Shown one piece after another: positions 52,290 through 62,252 of a stretch of 64,000 nt of DNA. Each line of letters starts with the position of its first letter. The first letter of the stretch is position 1. The translations under genes were made by a program, and so were the position numbers. The notes under the pieces are model-generated. The model was not told the DNA's origin. It saw nothing but the letters and a program-made list of their open reading frames with translations, and did no database searches. The DNA is from Rhizobium sp. TH2 (GTDB taxonomy: Bacteria; Pseudomonadota; Alphaproteobacteria; Rhizobiales; Rhizobiaceae), in NCBI RefSeq assembly GCF_024707525.1, contig NZ_CP062231.1:868001-932000 (forward strand). Reading direction: 5' to 3'.

Positions 52290-55085
52290 TTACGCCGCTT
52301 TGACTTCCGCGATCTTGCGGAGCAGGTCCGAGATCGGCTTGGGCCGCCCGAGGAAATAACCCTGGGCTTCGTCGCAGCCCTCACTGAGCAGGATTTCGAG
52401 CTGATCCTGCGTCTCGACGCCTTCGGCGAGCACCGGGACTTCGAGGCTCTGCCCGAGTGCGAGGATGGCGCGAATGATCGCCTTCGCTTGCGGGCTTGTT
52501 TCCACCTCGTTCATGAAGCTGCGGTCGAGCTTGATCTTGTCGAAGGGGAAGGCACGTAGCGTCTCGAGCGACGAATAGCCGGTTCCGAAATCGTCGATGG
52601 CGATCGATACACCGAGATCCTTGATCTGCCTGAGCGTCATCAGCGCGCGGTTCTTGTCGGTGATGATCGAGCTTTCGGTGATCTCGATTTCGAGGCGCTT
52701 GGGGTTCAGGCCGGTTTCAATCAGCACGTTGCGGACGATCGCCGCCATGTCGGCATGGCCGAGCTGGACCGGGGAAAGGTTGACCGCGATCTTGTGCGGC
52801 ATTTCCCAGGTCGCGGCTTCGCGGCAGGCTTCCGCCAGCACCCATTCGCCGATCGGCAGGATGGCGCCGCATTCCTCGGCCAGCGTGATGAAATCCATCG
52901 GCGGCACGTTGCCGCGCTCGGGATGATACCAGCGGAGCAGCACTTCGTATCCGGTGATCGCACCGGTCGCGACGGATTTCTGGACCTGGTAGTTCAGGTG
53001 GAACTGTTTCTTTTCAATCGCGACCCACAAATCGTTGGCCAGCGCGCGACGGCTGCGGGCGGCCTCGTCCATCGCACCTTCGTAGAAGCAGACGCGCTGG
53101 ATGATCGAGTTCTTGGCGCGGTACATGGCGAGGTCGGCATTCGCGAGCAACTGTTCGCCGTCCGTCGCATCCGCCGGATAGAGTGCGATGCCGAGGCTGG
53201 CGCCGGTGCGGACTTCGAAGCTGTCGATATTCATGTCGCCGACGAGGCATTTTTCGAGCCGGCCGGCGAAATCGTGCAGTTCCGACATGTCGGTGAAGCG
53301 CTTGATCGCCGCGAATTCATCGCCGCCGAAGCGGGCAACAAATTCGCCCTGTTGGAGTGCTGCGGTCATCGCCTCGGCGAGTGCGACAAGCACCTGGTCG
53401 CCGGCGGCATGGCCGTGCTGGTCGTTGATCTCCTTGAACTTGTCGAGATCGATGCCGATCACGGCGACTTTGGCGTGGGTACGCTCGGCCAGCTTGATCT
53501 CGTCGTCGAGCATTTCGTTGAATTCCGCCCGGTTCGGCAAGCCCGTGAGGCCGTCATGCCGCGCCATGTAAGCGATCTTTTCCTCCGACTGGAGGCGCTG
53601 GGTGATGTCCTCGAAGGTAACGACCCAGCCGCCATCGCTGGTGGCGTTGTAGATCGCCTGGATCGAGCGGCCGTCCTGATATTTCTGGATCGTGCTGCCG
53701 GAGCCCGAGCGCACCACTGCCATGGCCCGTTCGTAATGCTCCGCCGCGCGGGGAAGCGCGATTTCGGGCAGTTGGAAACGGTTCAGAAAAGCCTGTTCGA
53801 GGATCTCGCGATAGAGGCGGCCGGCAACGGCCAGGCTCGCGGGGAAGCCGAAGATTTCGCTGTAGTGCTTGTTGGCCAGCACCAGACGCTCGTCCTTGTC
53901 GAACAGGCAGATGCCTTGCGACATGTTTTCGAGTGCGATGTCGAGATTGCGCGTGACAGTCGCGATGCCGTCCTCGTTCTGCTTCTGTCTGGTCTTGTCG
54001 CGCGTGATGCTGGCATAGCCGAGAAGCTTGCCGCTCTCGTCGCGAATCGGGTCGATCACGACATGCGCCCAGAAAGACGAACCGTCCTTGCGGAATCGCC
54101 AGCCCTCGTCCTCGAACTTCCCTTCGGTCAGCGCGGTCGCAAGCGCACGCGCCGGCAGACCCTTGCGTCGATCTTCCCAGGAATAGAACTTTGCAAAATC
54201 CTGGCCCACGATCTCGTCGGCGGTGTAGCCCTTGGCGCGTTGCGCGCCGGCATTCCAGTTGCTCACGCGGCCTTCGACGTCGAGCATATAAATGGCATAG
54301 TCGGTCACGCCCTGCACGAGGCGCTTGAAATTGGCTTCGCTCGCCGCCGCCTGGCTTTCGGCGCGAACGGCGAATGTCATCGCCATCAGTCCCGATGTCA
54401 GCAGCGACAGCGAGGTCGCGGCGATGCTGATCACCATCACCGACGGAGAGAGCAGCGACGCAGGATCGAGCGTCTCGACGCTTGACACGACGGTCACCCC
54501 ACCCATGGCGGTAAAGTGCAGCAAAACGACCCCAAGGGTTAGCAGGATCGTGCCGCCAAATTTGCGCGTGTTGTGAGATTTCGCAGTGGAGGCGACACAG
54601 AAGGCCAGCGTTGAAAGCGCTGCTCCGATTACGATCGACGCCACCACATAGGCATGATCCCAGATGATGGAGCCGGGGAATTCGATGGCAGTCATCCCGG
54701 TAAAGTGCATGCTTGCCACGCCCGAACCGAACAGGACACCCGCTGCGGCGTAGCCGGTAAATCCACGGAGGAACGCGGCACAGGCGACTGCGGCAAAGGT
54801 TGCCACGATCGCCATCGCCAGCGACAAGAAGGTGAGTTCGGGTTCGTATCCCACAACGACGCCTGGGTCGTAGGCAAGCATAGCAATAAAATGCGTCGAC
54901 CAGATTCCGAATCCGCCAGATGCGCCGGCCACCCCTAGCCAGATCCAGCGTGCCAGCCCCGACCCTTCGTTGCCGCGCTGGACCAGGACGATCGTCGCAT
55001 GGCTTGCCAGGAAGCAGATGAGGCCGGCCAAGGCAACGAGCCAAAGATTATGTTCGACCGCCAAGCAGGAGAGAACTCGATACAT
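52290..55085 (-). CDS. MHYT-PAS-GGDEF-EAL cyclic-di-GMP enzyme
   Basis: 931 residues. The N-terminus has seven membrane segments with MHYT-type repeats (ASMHFTGMTAIEFPG and relatives), proposed to bind copper and sense a gas. Two PAS regions follow (TDYAIYMLDVEGRVSNWNAG; GICLFDKDERLVLANKHYSE). The GGDEF site is intact (RFGGDEFAAI). The EAL domain reads EVLLRW, with DDFGTGYSSL, KLDRSF and EGVETQ present, so phosphodiesterase activity is likely. Both synthesis and breakdown of c-di-GMP are possible; which dominates cannot be read. Confidence 0.9.
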   Translation of the reverse strand: MYRVLSCLAVEHNLWLVALAGLICFLASHATIVLVQRGNEGSGLARWIWLGVAGASGGFGIWSTHFIAMLAYDPGVVVGYEPELTFLSLAMAIVATFAAVACAAFLRGFTGYAAAGVLFGSGVASMHFTGMTAIEFPGSIIWDHAYVVASIVIGAALSTLAFCVASTAKSHNTRKFGGTILLTLGVVLLHFTAMGGVTVVSSVETLDPASLLSPSVMVISIAATSLSLLTSGLMAMTFAVRAESQAAASEANFKRLVQGVTDYAIYMLDVEGRVSNWNAGAQRAKGYTADEIVGQDFAKFYSWEDRRKGLPARALATALTEGKFEDEGWRFRKDGSSFWAHVVIDPIRDESGKLLGYASITRDKTRQKQNEDGIATVTRNLDIALENMSQGICLFDKDERLVLANKHYSEIFGFPASLAVAGRLYREILEQAFLNRFQLPEIALPRAAEHYERAMAVVRSGSGSTIQKYQDGRSIQAIYNATSDGGWVVTFEDITQRLQSEEKIAYMARHDGLTGLPNRAEFNEMLDDEIKLAERTHAKVAVIGIDLDKFKEINDQHGHAAGDQVLVALAEAMTAALQQGEFVARFGGDEFAAIKRFTDMSELHDFAGRLEKCLVGDMNIDSFEVRTGASLGIALYPADATDGEQLLANADLAMYRAKNSIIQRVCFYEGAMDEAARSRRALANDLWVAIEKKQFHLNYQVQKSVATGAITGYEVLLRWYHPERGNVPPMDFITLAEECGAILPIGEWVLAEACREAATWEMPHKIAVNLSPVQLGHADMAAIVRNVLIETGLNPKRLEIEITESSIITDKNRALMTLRQIKDLGVSIAIDDFGTGYSSLETLRAFPFDKIKLDRSFMNEVETSPQAKAIIRAILALGQSLEVPVLAEGVETQDQLEILLSEGCDEAQGYFLGRPKPISDLLRKIAEVKAA

Positions 55086-55460
55086 TATGACCACCAACTA
55101 AACTGAGTGTGGCGAACGTATCGGCGGGCACTTAAGGAAAATTGAATCGCAGTCAGGATGATGCAACGATTTCAGTGTCTTAAATGCAATGGTTGTAACC
55201 GGCGCAGGGAACATCAGGATTTCTTGCTGATTTTTGTCAAGAATAGGCTGCGCTGTCGTAACCACCGCCTTTGATTTCTCTTATTTTTCCAGTCCGGTAA
55301 CGATTTCTTTACCGAGAAGTCGATCGCGTAGCGAAACTACATATGCATTGACTTGATACAATTTATACGGGCGTATCTAGATGACAATTAGACATGGCTC
55401 GGTTTCCCATGCATCCAATTTGCTCCTCTGTGCGTTAATCCCCGTCGAAAGGAGATCACC
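55086..55460. other. Intergenic region, 375 bases
   Basis: AT-rich compared with its surroundings. I see no gene, tRNA or strong hairpin. A GGAAC at 55208-55212 has ATTT rather than CGTT at the right distance, so it is not called as a stress promoter. It should hold the promoters of the divergent GGDEF-EAL and DUF2171 genes. Confidence 0.5.
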
Positions 55461-55709
55461 ATGTTCAATATATCTGACATCAAGGAACATGCCGAAGTGG
55501 TTGGCGCCGATGGCCGCCACGTCGGTACCGTCGATGGCATCGAGGGCGACCGCATAAAGCTGACGCGTAGCGAGAACGATCCTGGCCATCAGGACCACCA
55601 CCATTTTATTTCATTCGACAATGTTGCCGGGGTAGAGGGCGGTCGCGTCAAGTTATCCGTAAATGGCGCCGATGCCATCGAGGAGAGCGACGGCCAGTCC
55701 CTTCACTGA
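55461..55709 (+). CDS. DUF2171 protein
   Basis: 82 residues: IKEHAEVVGADGRHVGTVDG, then DRIKLTR and HHHFISFDNVAGVEGGRVKL. It fits DUF2171, a small PRC-barrel-like family common in Rhizobiales and often stress-induced. AAGGAGAT lies 5 bases before the ATG. Cytosolic; no known activity. Confidence 0.8.
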   Translation: MFNISDIKEHAEVVGADGRHVGTVDGIEGDRIKLTRSENDPGHQDHHHFISFDNVAGVEGGRVKLSVNGADAIEESDGQSLH

Positions 55710-55773
55710 AGATGATCCGCTCAGGGAGCCGGTACGACCCGGCCCGTCCAGCTTTAGCATAAGGAGTTTTGCA

Positions 55774-55998
55774 ATGGATCAGCGCAACCAGGATGCCAGC
55801 AGCGGCGTCGGTCGGCGCGGCGAACCCGTCCGCGGTAACGACCACGACATGCAGATCGACAAGGAAACCGGCCTGCCGGTCGCGATTGTTCCCGATGGGG
55901 AAAAGCAGGATACGACGCCGGAAGTGCCGAAGAAGGATCGTTTGAATATCGATCCGGAAAGCCGCATTCCGAAGCCCGTTCAGCCGGATTTGGCCTGA
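55774..55998 (+). CDS. Small hydrophilic protein
   Basis: 74 residues, charged and probably disordered (MDQRNQDASSGVGRRGEPVR; KKDRLNIDPESRIPKP). AAGGAG lies 8 bases upstream of the ATG. It follows the DUF2171 gene by 64 bases in the same direction. Similar in composition to the three element-borne proteins at 2491-3330. Function unknown. Confidence 0.65.
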   Translation: MDQRNQDASSGVGRRGEPVRGNDHDMQIDKETGLPVAIVPDGEKQDTTPEVPKKDRLNIDPESRIPKPVQPDLA

Positions 55999-56037
55999 AT
56001 CGCTAGCTGATTGAGCGAAAGTGACAGCTGGGTAGGT

Positions 56038-56346
56038 TCAGTCGCCGATATCGTCGTCGCCGACCGGCCCACCCTCGTTCTCGAGGTTGGCAACCCGCTT
56101 CGCCTCGGAGCGGGTGAATCTGAGCCTCACGCCGATGCCACCATGCGCATCCTCGGGTACGAACACAGCGCCATACGCTTCGAGTTGATGACCCAACCGC
56201 GTGATGATCTCGGCATCGGGTTCGGCCAGCTTTTTCTCGAAGGCCCGGATGACATCTTCCTCGACACCGGTCGTCTCCGATAGCATCTCACGGGAGATAT
56301 CGGTCAGGGCGCGGGCGGCACGGCATTGGGCGGCTGTGATGGTCAT
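56038..56346 (-). CDS. XRE-like helix-turn-helix protein
   Basis: 102 residues from the ATG at 56346. MTITAAQCRAARALTDISRE, then LSETTGVEEDVIRAFEKK, fits the short XRE/Cro-type HTH family of Rhizobiales. The C-terminus is acidic (GGPVGDDDIGD). It starts 5 bases after the YbaK stop, so they are co-transcribed. Target unknown. Confidence 0.6.
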   Translation of the reverse strand: MTITAAQCRAARALTDISREMLSETTGVEEDVIRAFEKKLAEPDAEIITRLGHQLEAYGAVFVPEDAHGGIGVRLRFTRSEAKRVANLENEGGPVGDDDIGD

Positions 56347-56351
56347 CGTTG

Positions 56352-56810
56352 TCACTCGCAAACGTCAATCCATTGGGCATCGGTCAGTTCGGCCATGCGG
56401 GAAGGCGAAATCCTGACAGCCGCATTCGTCCCGCCGGCCGCCGGCACCACTTCGTCATAAGGCTGGAGCGAAATATCGCAGTAGACCTTGAGCGGCCTCA
56501 CCAGTCCGAAGGGGCAGACGCCGCCAACGGGATGGCCGGTCTCGCGCTCGACCTCATCAAAGGAGAGCATGCGGGGCTTGGCGGAAAACTGCGCCTTGAA
56601 TTTCTTGTTGTCCAGTCGCGCGGTTCCCTTGGCCGCAACGAGCACGATCTCTTCGCCGAGCCTTATGGCCAGCGTCTTTGCGATCTGTTCGGGCTTCACG
56701 CCGTGACCGGCGGCGGCCAGATCCACCGTGGCGGTGCTGACCGTGAGTTCTATGACTTCGATGTCGGGAGCCTTGGCGGCGAAGAATGCTTTTACGGATT
56801 GAACGCTCAT
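56352..56810 (-). CDS. YbaK/ProX-family aminoacyl-tRNA deacylase
   Basis: 152 residues. Family landmarks: AKTLAIRLGEEIVLVAAKGT, LDNKKFKAQF, and the GVCPFGL motif (here GGVCPFGLVRPLKVYCD). These proteins hydrolyse mischarged tRNA (for example Cys- or Ala-tRNA-Pro) in trans. The catalytic Lys of the family fits the KxxK region. A length of ~150 is normal. Confidence 0.8.
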   Translation of the reverse strand: MSVQSVKAFFAAKAPDIEVIELTVSTATVDLAAAGHGVKPEQIAKTLAIRLGEEIVLVAAKGTARLDNKKFKAQFSAKPRMLSFDEVERETGHPVGGVCPFGLVRPLKVYCDISLQPYDEVVPAAGGTNAAVRISPSRMAELTDAQWIDVCE

Positions 56811-56963
56811 GAAAAATGGACTGCCGCTGATTTCGCAATGAGGCCTTATAGCCGGATTTCGACAGCTTTGGAAATGCCGGAAGACTCGAACCAAGCGCCA
56901 CAAATAGCATCGGCCCGAAATGCGCATGCGCACCGGGCTAGAAGTCTTTGCTGGTGACCTGTC

Positions 56964-57077
56964 TCAGAATATCCGCGCTGCGGCGATGTTCCGGTCGAAA
57001 TCTATGCTCAGCAGTATGGTGAACGCAGCCAGCGTGAACGTGGCGATCAGCGTGGCGGTCAATCCGAGAACAATCAT
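56964..57077 (-). CDS. 37-residue single-span membrane peptide
   Basis: ATG at 57077 with GAGGAAGAG 3-11 bases upstream. The peptide has one hydrophobic helix (LGLTATLIATFTLAAFTILL) and a short polar tail with Arg. No family is known to me; rhizobia have similar tiny membrane proteins. The ribosome site and clean hydrophobic span make it credible. The rest of the gap 56811-56963 holds nothing evident. Confidence 0.5.
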   Translation of the reverse strand: MIVLGLTATLIATFTLAAFTILLSIDFDRNIAAARIF

Positions 57078-57427
57078 TGCTCTTCCTCAAGTGACTTCAT
57101 CGTCATCAGGCACGGTCTTGGTAGCGGCCGTTGCTTGCTTCAAGCTTGTCGCCGTCAGGCAAAAAGGCAGTCTGTCTGCTGATCTCGCGGGTTTTAATAT
57201 TAGGATTTATTTTTGTAACACCAAGTGTTTGCATGTTGCGTTAACCTTCAGGCAAGGAATTAACCATAAAGATTTAGGTCACGCCGAAATGGGATAGTTG
57301 CGTCTTTCCCCAGGCATGATGCCGCCTCGTCGTACCGGTACTCGCAATCCGGAATTCATCGAAAATGTATGCCTCTCACCGGGCTTGAGCATCCCTGCGC
57401 GTTACCGCCGGGAAGGGTCGTCCGGGC
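57078..57427 (+). other. Promoter region of the che operon
   Basis: 350 bases without a supported gene. 57189-57290 is AT-rich, with two TTAACC copies (57240-57245, 57261-57267 as ATTAACC), the kind of tract found upstream of rhizobial motility genes. I do not see a clear -35/-10 pair. Probable site of che operon transcription start. Confidence 0.4.
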
Positions 57428-59113
57428 ATGAAGCGAGAGGCGAAGTTCATGTCAGCCCGTCGGCTGGCATCATGCGTTTGGACGGGGAATAACTTGGTTG
57501 AGGCGGCAAAACAGGCGGGGAAGGACCAGCGGGAAGGCGGGAGCCTGAACGGCCGTCTTCGCTTTGCCGGCCTTGATGCCGCTGGCACCGCCTTGATGCG
57601 CGAGCATCGCAATCTCCTGCTGCCCCATCTCAAGAACGCGCTCCGCGACCTCTTCCACCGCTTCCAGTCCTATCCCGATGCAGCGCGGAATTTTCAGAGC
57701 GAGGCTCAGCTCGAAAGGCTGCACGACCTCGACCAGTCGCACTGGGAAGTGCTGACGGATGCCCGCTTCGATGCGCTCTATGCCGAACGCGTGCGTGCGC
57801 TCGCCGATGCCGAACGGCGCATGGGTATCGACCCACGTTGGCACATTGCCGGACATGCCGTCGTGCTGGAACATCTCGTTTCGGGACTGATCGATGAATT
57901 CTGGCCGAAATCGATGTTTGCGACTGCTGCGGCACGCAAGGCAAAGCTCGCCGACATTGTCACCGCCGTTTTGCGGACCGCGCTGGTCGATCTCGAAATC
58001 GCGGTGTCTCTTCGCTTCAACGAAAGCCGCATGAGCCATCAGCAGGCGCTGGCCGATGCGCGCAGTGCCCAGCGTGCCGAGACCAGGACGCTGCTTGCAG
58101 CCATCGCCGAGTGCCTTGCCGCGAAGGACTTCTCGGGCGGGCTGGAGACCGGCGCCGCTGATCATTACGCCGACGTGTTCGATAGCCTCAATTCCGCGCT
58201 TTCCGACATCCAGTCGGCACTCAGCACCACATCGGAGAAAAGCGAAGTTGCGCGCGCCTCCACCGGCAGGCTCTCGCTGTCCGCCACGGCGATCGCCGAC
58301 GGCGTCGGCCGTTCCTCGGGCAGCCTTGCGGCGACCGCTGCGGAACTCGATGAAATCGCGACAAAGGCGGGACGCGGCGCTGCGAGCGCTAAAAGCGCCG
58401 AGGCTGCAACAGTCAAGGCCCGGCAGGCAGTGGTCACCAGCGGCGAGATCGTCAGCGAGGCCATCACAGCGATGTCCGGCATCGAGCAGTCGGCCGAGAA
58501 GATCGGCCAGATAATCGGCGTCATCGACGAGATCGCGTTCCAGACCAACCTGCTGGCGTTGAATGCCGGCATCGAGGCCGCGCGGGCCGGCGAGTCCGGA
58601 CGGGGCTTTGCCGTCGTCGCGCAGGAAGTCCGCGCGTTGGCGCAGCGTTCCGCCGATGCGGCCCGCGAAATCAAGCAGCTCGTCACCGGCACCAAGACCC
58701 AGGTCGACAGCGGCGTCCAGATGGTCGCCCGTACCCAGGACGCAATCGGCGACATCGTGACCCAGGTCACCGGCATCAACGAGACGATCGTCACGCTGGC
58801 GGCCGAGACGGCTGAAACCGCCTCCGATATTGCCGCGACCGCGCGAGCGACCGCTGCCGTGAGCCAGGAACTGATGGGCACCGTCGCTCGTGCAACCGAG
58901 GCCCGGGATGAGGCGGATCAATTGCAGTCCGTCATTCTCGAACTCGGCAATACGATCAGGGAATTCCGTCTGGAACGGAGGCAGGAGCGTCCTGCATCCC
59001 GCACGCCGAAATCGCAGGCCGTGGCGGTGATCGAGCAGTTCCAGGACGACTTCGACGATTTCGAAGCGGCCCTTGGGTCGCCGGTTCTTCTCGCGGGGAG
59101 GGCGGTGGCATGA
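57428..59113 (+). CDS. icpA: Soluble globin-fold methyl-accepting chemotaxis protein
   Basis: 561 residues (ATG at 57428; ATG at 57449 has a better-spaced GAGAGG). No membrane segment. Residues ~45-210 resemble a globin-coupled sensor ([20 protein letters not shown]), but the proximal His position is Glu129, so heme binding is doubtful. The signalling domain has the hairpin tip [20 protein letters not shown] and [17 protein letters not shown]. First gene of the che operon, as icpA is in Sinorhizobium. Confidence 0.85.
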   Translation: MKREAKFMSARRLASCVWTGNNLVEAAKQAGKDQREGGSLNGRLRFAGLDAAGTALMREHRNLLLPHLKNALRDLFHRFQSYPDAARNFQSEAQLERLHDLDQSHWEVLTDARFDALYAERVRALADAERRMGIDPRWHIAGHAVVLEHLVSGLIDEFWPKSMFATAAARKAKLADIVTAVLRTALVDLEIAVSLRFNESRMSHQQALADARSAQRAETRTLLAAIAECLAAKDFSGGLETGAADHYADVFDSLNSALSDIQSALSTTSEKSEVARASTGRLSLSATAIADGVGRSSGSLAATAAELDEIATKAGRGAASAKSAEAATVKARQAVVTSGEIVSEAITAMSGIEQSAEKIGQIIGVIDEIAFQTNLLALNAGIEAARAGESGRGFAVVAQEVRALAQRSADAAREIKQLVTGTKTQVDSGVQMVARTQDAIGDIVTQVTGINETIVTLAAETAETASDIAATARATAAVSQELMGTVARATEARDEADQLQSVILELGNTIREFRLERRQERPASRTPKSQAVAVIEQFQDDFDDFEAALGSPVLLAGRAVA

Positions 59114-59255
59114 CGCGCCGGCATCTCTCCGCAACATCAGGGCCGCGCGATGCGACGCGCTGGCAAGGCAGGCAGACCATCATCGATCAGGAGCCGCGAC
59201 ACAGAACCGGTGCCCAGGCATCGGTCACGATCCCGGACAACAAGGGGACCACCAC

Positions 59256-59552
59256 ATGAAGGGCCAGACAGCCGCAACGAAGGAACTGTCATTGGAGAAG
59301 GTGCTCGACCTCAACGAGGCCGGCAATCTCCATGGCAAGCTGATGAACTTGCGCGGTGCGGATGTGGCGATCGATGCCTCCGCCGTGGAGCGGGCGGGCG
59401 CGCTCTGCATCCAGGTCCTGATGTCGGCTGCAAAGACTTGGGAAGAAGAAAAATTGAATTTCACCTTTTCGAAGATGTCGGATGCATTGACCAAGACAAT
59501 GCAGCTCATCGGCGTGAATTACGATCATCTGCTCGCAAAGGAGAGCAAATAA
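59256..59552 (+). CDS. cheS: STAS-domain chemotaxis protein, CheS-like
   Basis: 98 residues. STAS fold: LDLNEAGNLHGKLMNLRGAD, AIDASAVERAGALCIQVLMS and the C-terminal ALTKTMQLIGVNY. In S. meliloti the second che gene encodes CheS (97 residues), which helps CheA remove phosphate from CheY1. Position and length match. The stop overlaps cheY1 (TAATG). Confidence 0.75.
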   Translation: MKGQTAATKELSLEKVLDLNEAGNLHGKLMNLRGADVAIDASAVERAGALCIQVLMSAAKTWEEEKLNFTFSKMSDALTKTMQLIGVNYDHLLAKESK

Positions 59553-59917
59553 TGAAGAAAAAAGTTCTGACGGTGGATGACTCCAGAACCATCCGCAACA
59601 TGCTTCTCGTCACGCTCAACAACGCCGGATTCGAAACGATCCAGGCGGAAGACGGCATCGAGGGCCTCGAGGTTCTCGAAAATTGTGATCCCGATGTGAT
59701 CGTGACCGACATCAACATGCCGCGTCTCGATGGCTTCGGCTTCATCGAAGGCGTTCGCCGCAATGAAAAATACCGGGCGATTCCAATCCTCGTGCTCACG
59801 ACCGAGAGCGATGCGGAAAAGAAGAACCGCGCGCGCCAGGCTGGCGCCACGGGCTGGATCGTCAAGCCTTTCGATCCGACCAAGCTGATTGATGCCATCG
59901 AGCGCGTGACCGCCTAA
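59552..59917 (+). CDS. cheY1: CheY-type response regulator (CheY1)
   Basis: 121 residues, receiver domain only: acidic pair in TVDDSRT, phospho-Asp in VIVTDINMPRLDG, Thr in LVLTTES and Lys in WIVKPFDP. By position it is CheY1, which in rhizobia is a phosphate sink rather than the main motor-binding regulator. Confidence 0.9.
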   Translation: MKKKVLTVDDSRTIRNMLLVTLNNAGFETIQAEDGIEGLEVLENCDPDVIVTDINMPRLDGFGFIEGVRRNEKYRAIPILVLTTESDAEKKNRARQAGATGWIVKPFDPTKLIDAIERVTA

Positions 59918-59933
59918 CCGGGAATTTACTCCT

Positions 59934-62225
59934 ATGGATATGAACGAAATCAAAGAGATCTTTTTCCAGGAATGCGAGGAACAGCTCGCTGAACTGGAAT
60001 CAGGTCTCCTCAAGATGAATGATGGCGAAACCGATTCCGAGACCGTCAACGCGGTCTTCCGGGCCGTTCATTCCATCAAGGGGGGTGCCGGCGCGTTCGG
60101 GCTGGACGATCTCGTCGCCTTCGCCCATGTGTTCGAGACCACTCTCGATTGCGTTCGATCCAACAAGCTGGACCCCGGTGCTGAAGTCATGAAGGTCATG
60201 CTCAAGTCGGCGGACGTTCTCGCCGACCTGACCAATGCGGCCCGTGACGGCGGCACCATCGATCCGAGCCGGACCACCGGCCTCGTCAAGGACCTCGAGG
60301 CGCTTGCCAATGGCGAAAGCGTCGGCGGCGGTCATGCCGAAGCAGCACCTGTCAAGGCGGCCCCGGCAAGGGCCGCACCAATGCCCGCACCGGTTGCTGC
60401 TGCTCCGGCGGACGACAGCGGGTTTACGCCCATTCCCTTCTCCTTCGACGATTTCGGCGCCGAAGAGGAAGTGGTCGCTGATGTCCCGACCTATGAAGTG
60501 AACTTCAAGCCGCGCTCTGAACTCTACACCAAGGGCAATGATGCGGCGCTGCTGCTGCGCGATCTGCGACGTGTCGGTGAAATGAGCATTCATTGCGACA
60601 TGTCGGCATTGCCTGTTTTAGATGAAATGGAGCCCGAAGCGGCCTATTTCAGCTGGAAGGTCTGGATCAAGACCGAAAAGGGCGAAGACGCGATCCGCCA
60701 GGTTTTCGAATTCGCCGAGTGGGATTGCGAGCTTGAGGTCAAGCCGCTCGAGGCCAGGGCAGAGACCGCCAAGGCCGCGAACGAGGAACTGCCGATGCAG
60801 CCCGTTCCGTTCGATCTCGCCATGCTGGACGATGACGCTGCGCTGACAATGGAAGGCGAAGATCACATCGCCAGCGTCGAAACCTTGATGGCCACCGTGC
60901 AGGCCCAGGAAACCGGCGCCGCGGAGCCCGTTGCAGCACGTGCAGCGCGCGTGGCTGAGAAGAAGGAAAAGGAAGCACCCGCCGCCGCGGCCAAGTCCGG
61001 TGGCGACCCAGCCGGTGGCACGCCCACCATCCGCGTCGATCTCGACCGCGTCGACCGCCTGATCAACCTGGTCGGCGAACTCGTCATCAACCAGGCCATG
61101 TTGGCCCAGAGCGTGATCGAGAACGACCAGAGCGGCACCAATGGAATCAATATGGGTCTGGAGGAGCTGCAGCAGCTCACCCGCGAGATCCAGGACTCGG
61201 TGATGGCGATCCGTGCCCAGCCGGTGAAGCCTGTCTTCCAGCGTATGTCGCGCATCGTCCGCGAAGTCGCCGACATGGTCGGCAAATCGGTCCGCCTGAT
61301 CACTGAGGGCGAGAACACCGAAGTCGACAAGACTGTCATCGACAAGCTGGCCGAGCCGCTCATGCACATGATCCGCAACGCCGTGGACCACGGCCTGGAA
61401 TCGACCGAGAAGCGCGAAGCCGCCGGCAAGAACTCCGAAGGCACCGTCAAGCTGACCGCAAAGCATCGCTCGGGCCGCATCGTCATCGAACTCTCCGACG
61501 ACGGCGCCGGCATCAACCGCGAGAAGGTCAAGCAGAAGGCGATCGACAACGACCTGATCCCCGCCGACGCCAACCTGTCGGACGAAGAGATCGACAACCT
61601 CATCTTCATGCCGGGCTTCTCGACCGCCGACAAGATCACCGACGTATCGGGCCGCGGTGTCGGCATGGACGTCGTCAAGCGCTCGATCCAGGCACTCGGC
61701 GGCCGCATATCGATCTCCTCGCGCCCGGGCCACGGCTCGACCTTTACCATGAGCCTGCCGCTGACGCTCGCCGTCCTCGATGGCATGGTGGTGACTGTCG
61801 CCAACCAGACCCTGGTCGTCCCGCTGACGGCAATCGTCGAAACGCTGCAACCCGAAGCCGCTGCGATCCACTCCTTCGGCGCCCATCAGAAACTGATCGC
61901 GATCCGCAATTCCTTCTGCCCGCTGGTCGATGTCGGCCGCATCCTGAACTATCGCCCCCAGCCGGCCAATCCGGTCGATGGCGTCGCACTTCTGGTGGAA
62001 TCCGAGGGCGGCGGCCAGCGTGCCCTGATGGTCGATGCCATCCAGGGTCAGCGCCAGGTCGTCATCAAGAGCCTCGAGGCGAACTACACCCATGTGCCGG
62101 GAATCGCTGCTGCGACGATCCTGGGCGACGGGCGCGTGGCGCTCATCCTCGACGTCGATGCGGTTGTGGCAGCTTCGCGTGGACAGGCGCTCCGGCCTGA
62201 AAACGCGCTCGCGGCTGTCGGATGA
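59934..62225 (+). CDS. cheA: Chemotaxis histidine kinase CheA
   Basis: 763 residues. Domains in order: HPt with His46 in AVHSIKGGAGAFGL; an Ala/Pro linker; P2-like CheY-binding domain (~residues 165-270); second linker; dimerisation (~360-440); ATPase with N box MHMIRNAVDHGLE, G box DDGAGIN and PGFSTADKITDVSGRGVGMD; and a CheW-like C-terminal domain. It phosphorylates CheY1, CheY2 and CheB. Confidence 0.95.
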   Translation: MDMNEIKEIFFQECEEQLAELESGLLKMNDGETDSETVNAVFRAVHSIKGGAGAFGLDDLVAFAHVFETTLDCVRSNKLDPGAEVMKVMLKSADVLADLTNAARDGGTIDPSRTTGLVKDLEALANGESVGGGHAEAAPVKAAPARAAPMPAPVAAAPADDSGFTPIPFSFDDFGAEEEVVADVPTYEVNFKPRSELYTKGNDAALLLRDLRRVGEMSIHCDMSALPVLDEMEPEAAYFSWKVWIKTEKGEDAIRQVFEFAEWDCELEVKPLEARAETAKAANEELPMQPVPFDLAMLDDDAALTMEGEDHIASVETLMATVQAQETGAAEPVAARAARVAEKKEKEAPAAAAKSGGDPAGGTPTIRVDLDRVDRLINLVGELVINQAMLAQSVIENDQSGTNGINMGLEELQQLTREIQDSVMAIRAQPVKPVFQRMSRIVREVADMVGKSVRLITEGENTEVDKTVIDKLAEPLMHMIRNAVDHGLESTEKREAAGKNSEGTVKLTAKHRSGRIVIELSDDGAGINREKVKQKAIDNDLIPADANLSDEEIDNLIFMPGFSTADKITDVSGRGVGMDVVKRSIQALGGRISISSRPGHGSTFTMSLPLTLAVLDGMVVTVANQTLVVPLTAIVETLQPEAAAIHSFGAHQKLIAIRNSFCPLVDVGRILNYRPQPANPVDGVALLVESEGGGQRALMVDAIQGQRQVVIKSLEANYTHVPGIAAATILGDGRVALILDVDAVVAASRGQALRPENALAAVG

Positions 62226-62252
62226 TCCAGGGAAGGGAACGGGCGTAAGCGT

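Noticed and set aside
52755..54485. A 576-codon frame antisense to the GGDEF-EAL gene
   Set aside because: Mirror frame; the minus-strand gene has intact GGDEF and EAL motifs.
55208..55233. GGAAC upstream of the DUF2171 gene as a stress promoter
   Set aside because: ATTT, not CGTT, is at the required position, and it lies over 200 bases from the gene.
56920..57297. A 125-codon plus-strand frame before the che operon
   Set aside because: Low-complexity translation with no ribosome site or motif, spanning an AT-rich promoter region and opposite a better-supported membrane peptide.
57470..59137. A 555-codon frame antisense to the chemoreceptor
   Set aside because: Mirror frame of a protein with a textbook MCP hairpin motif.
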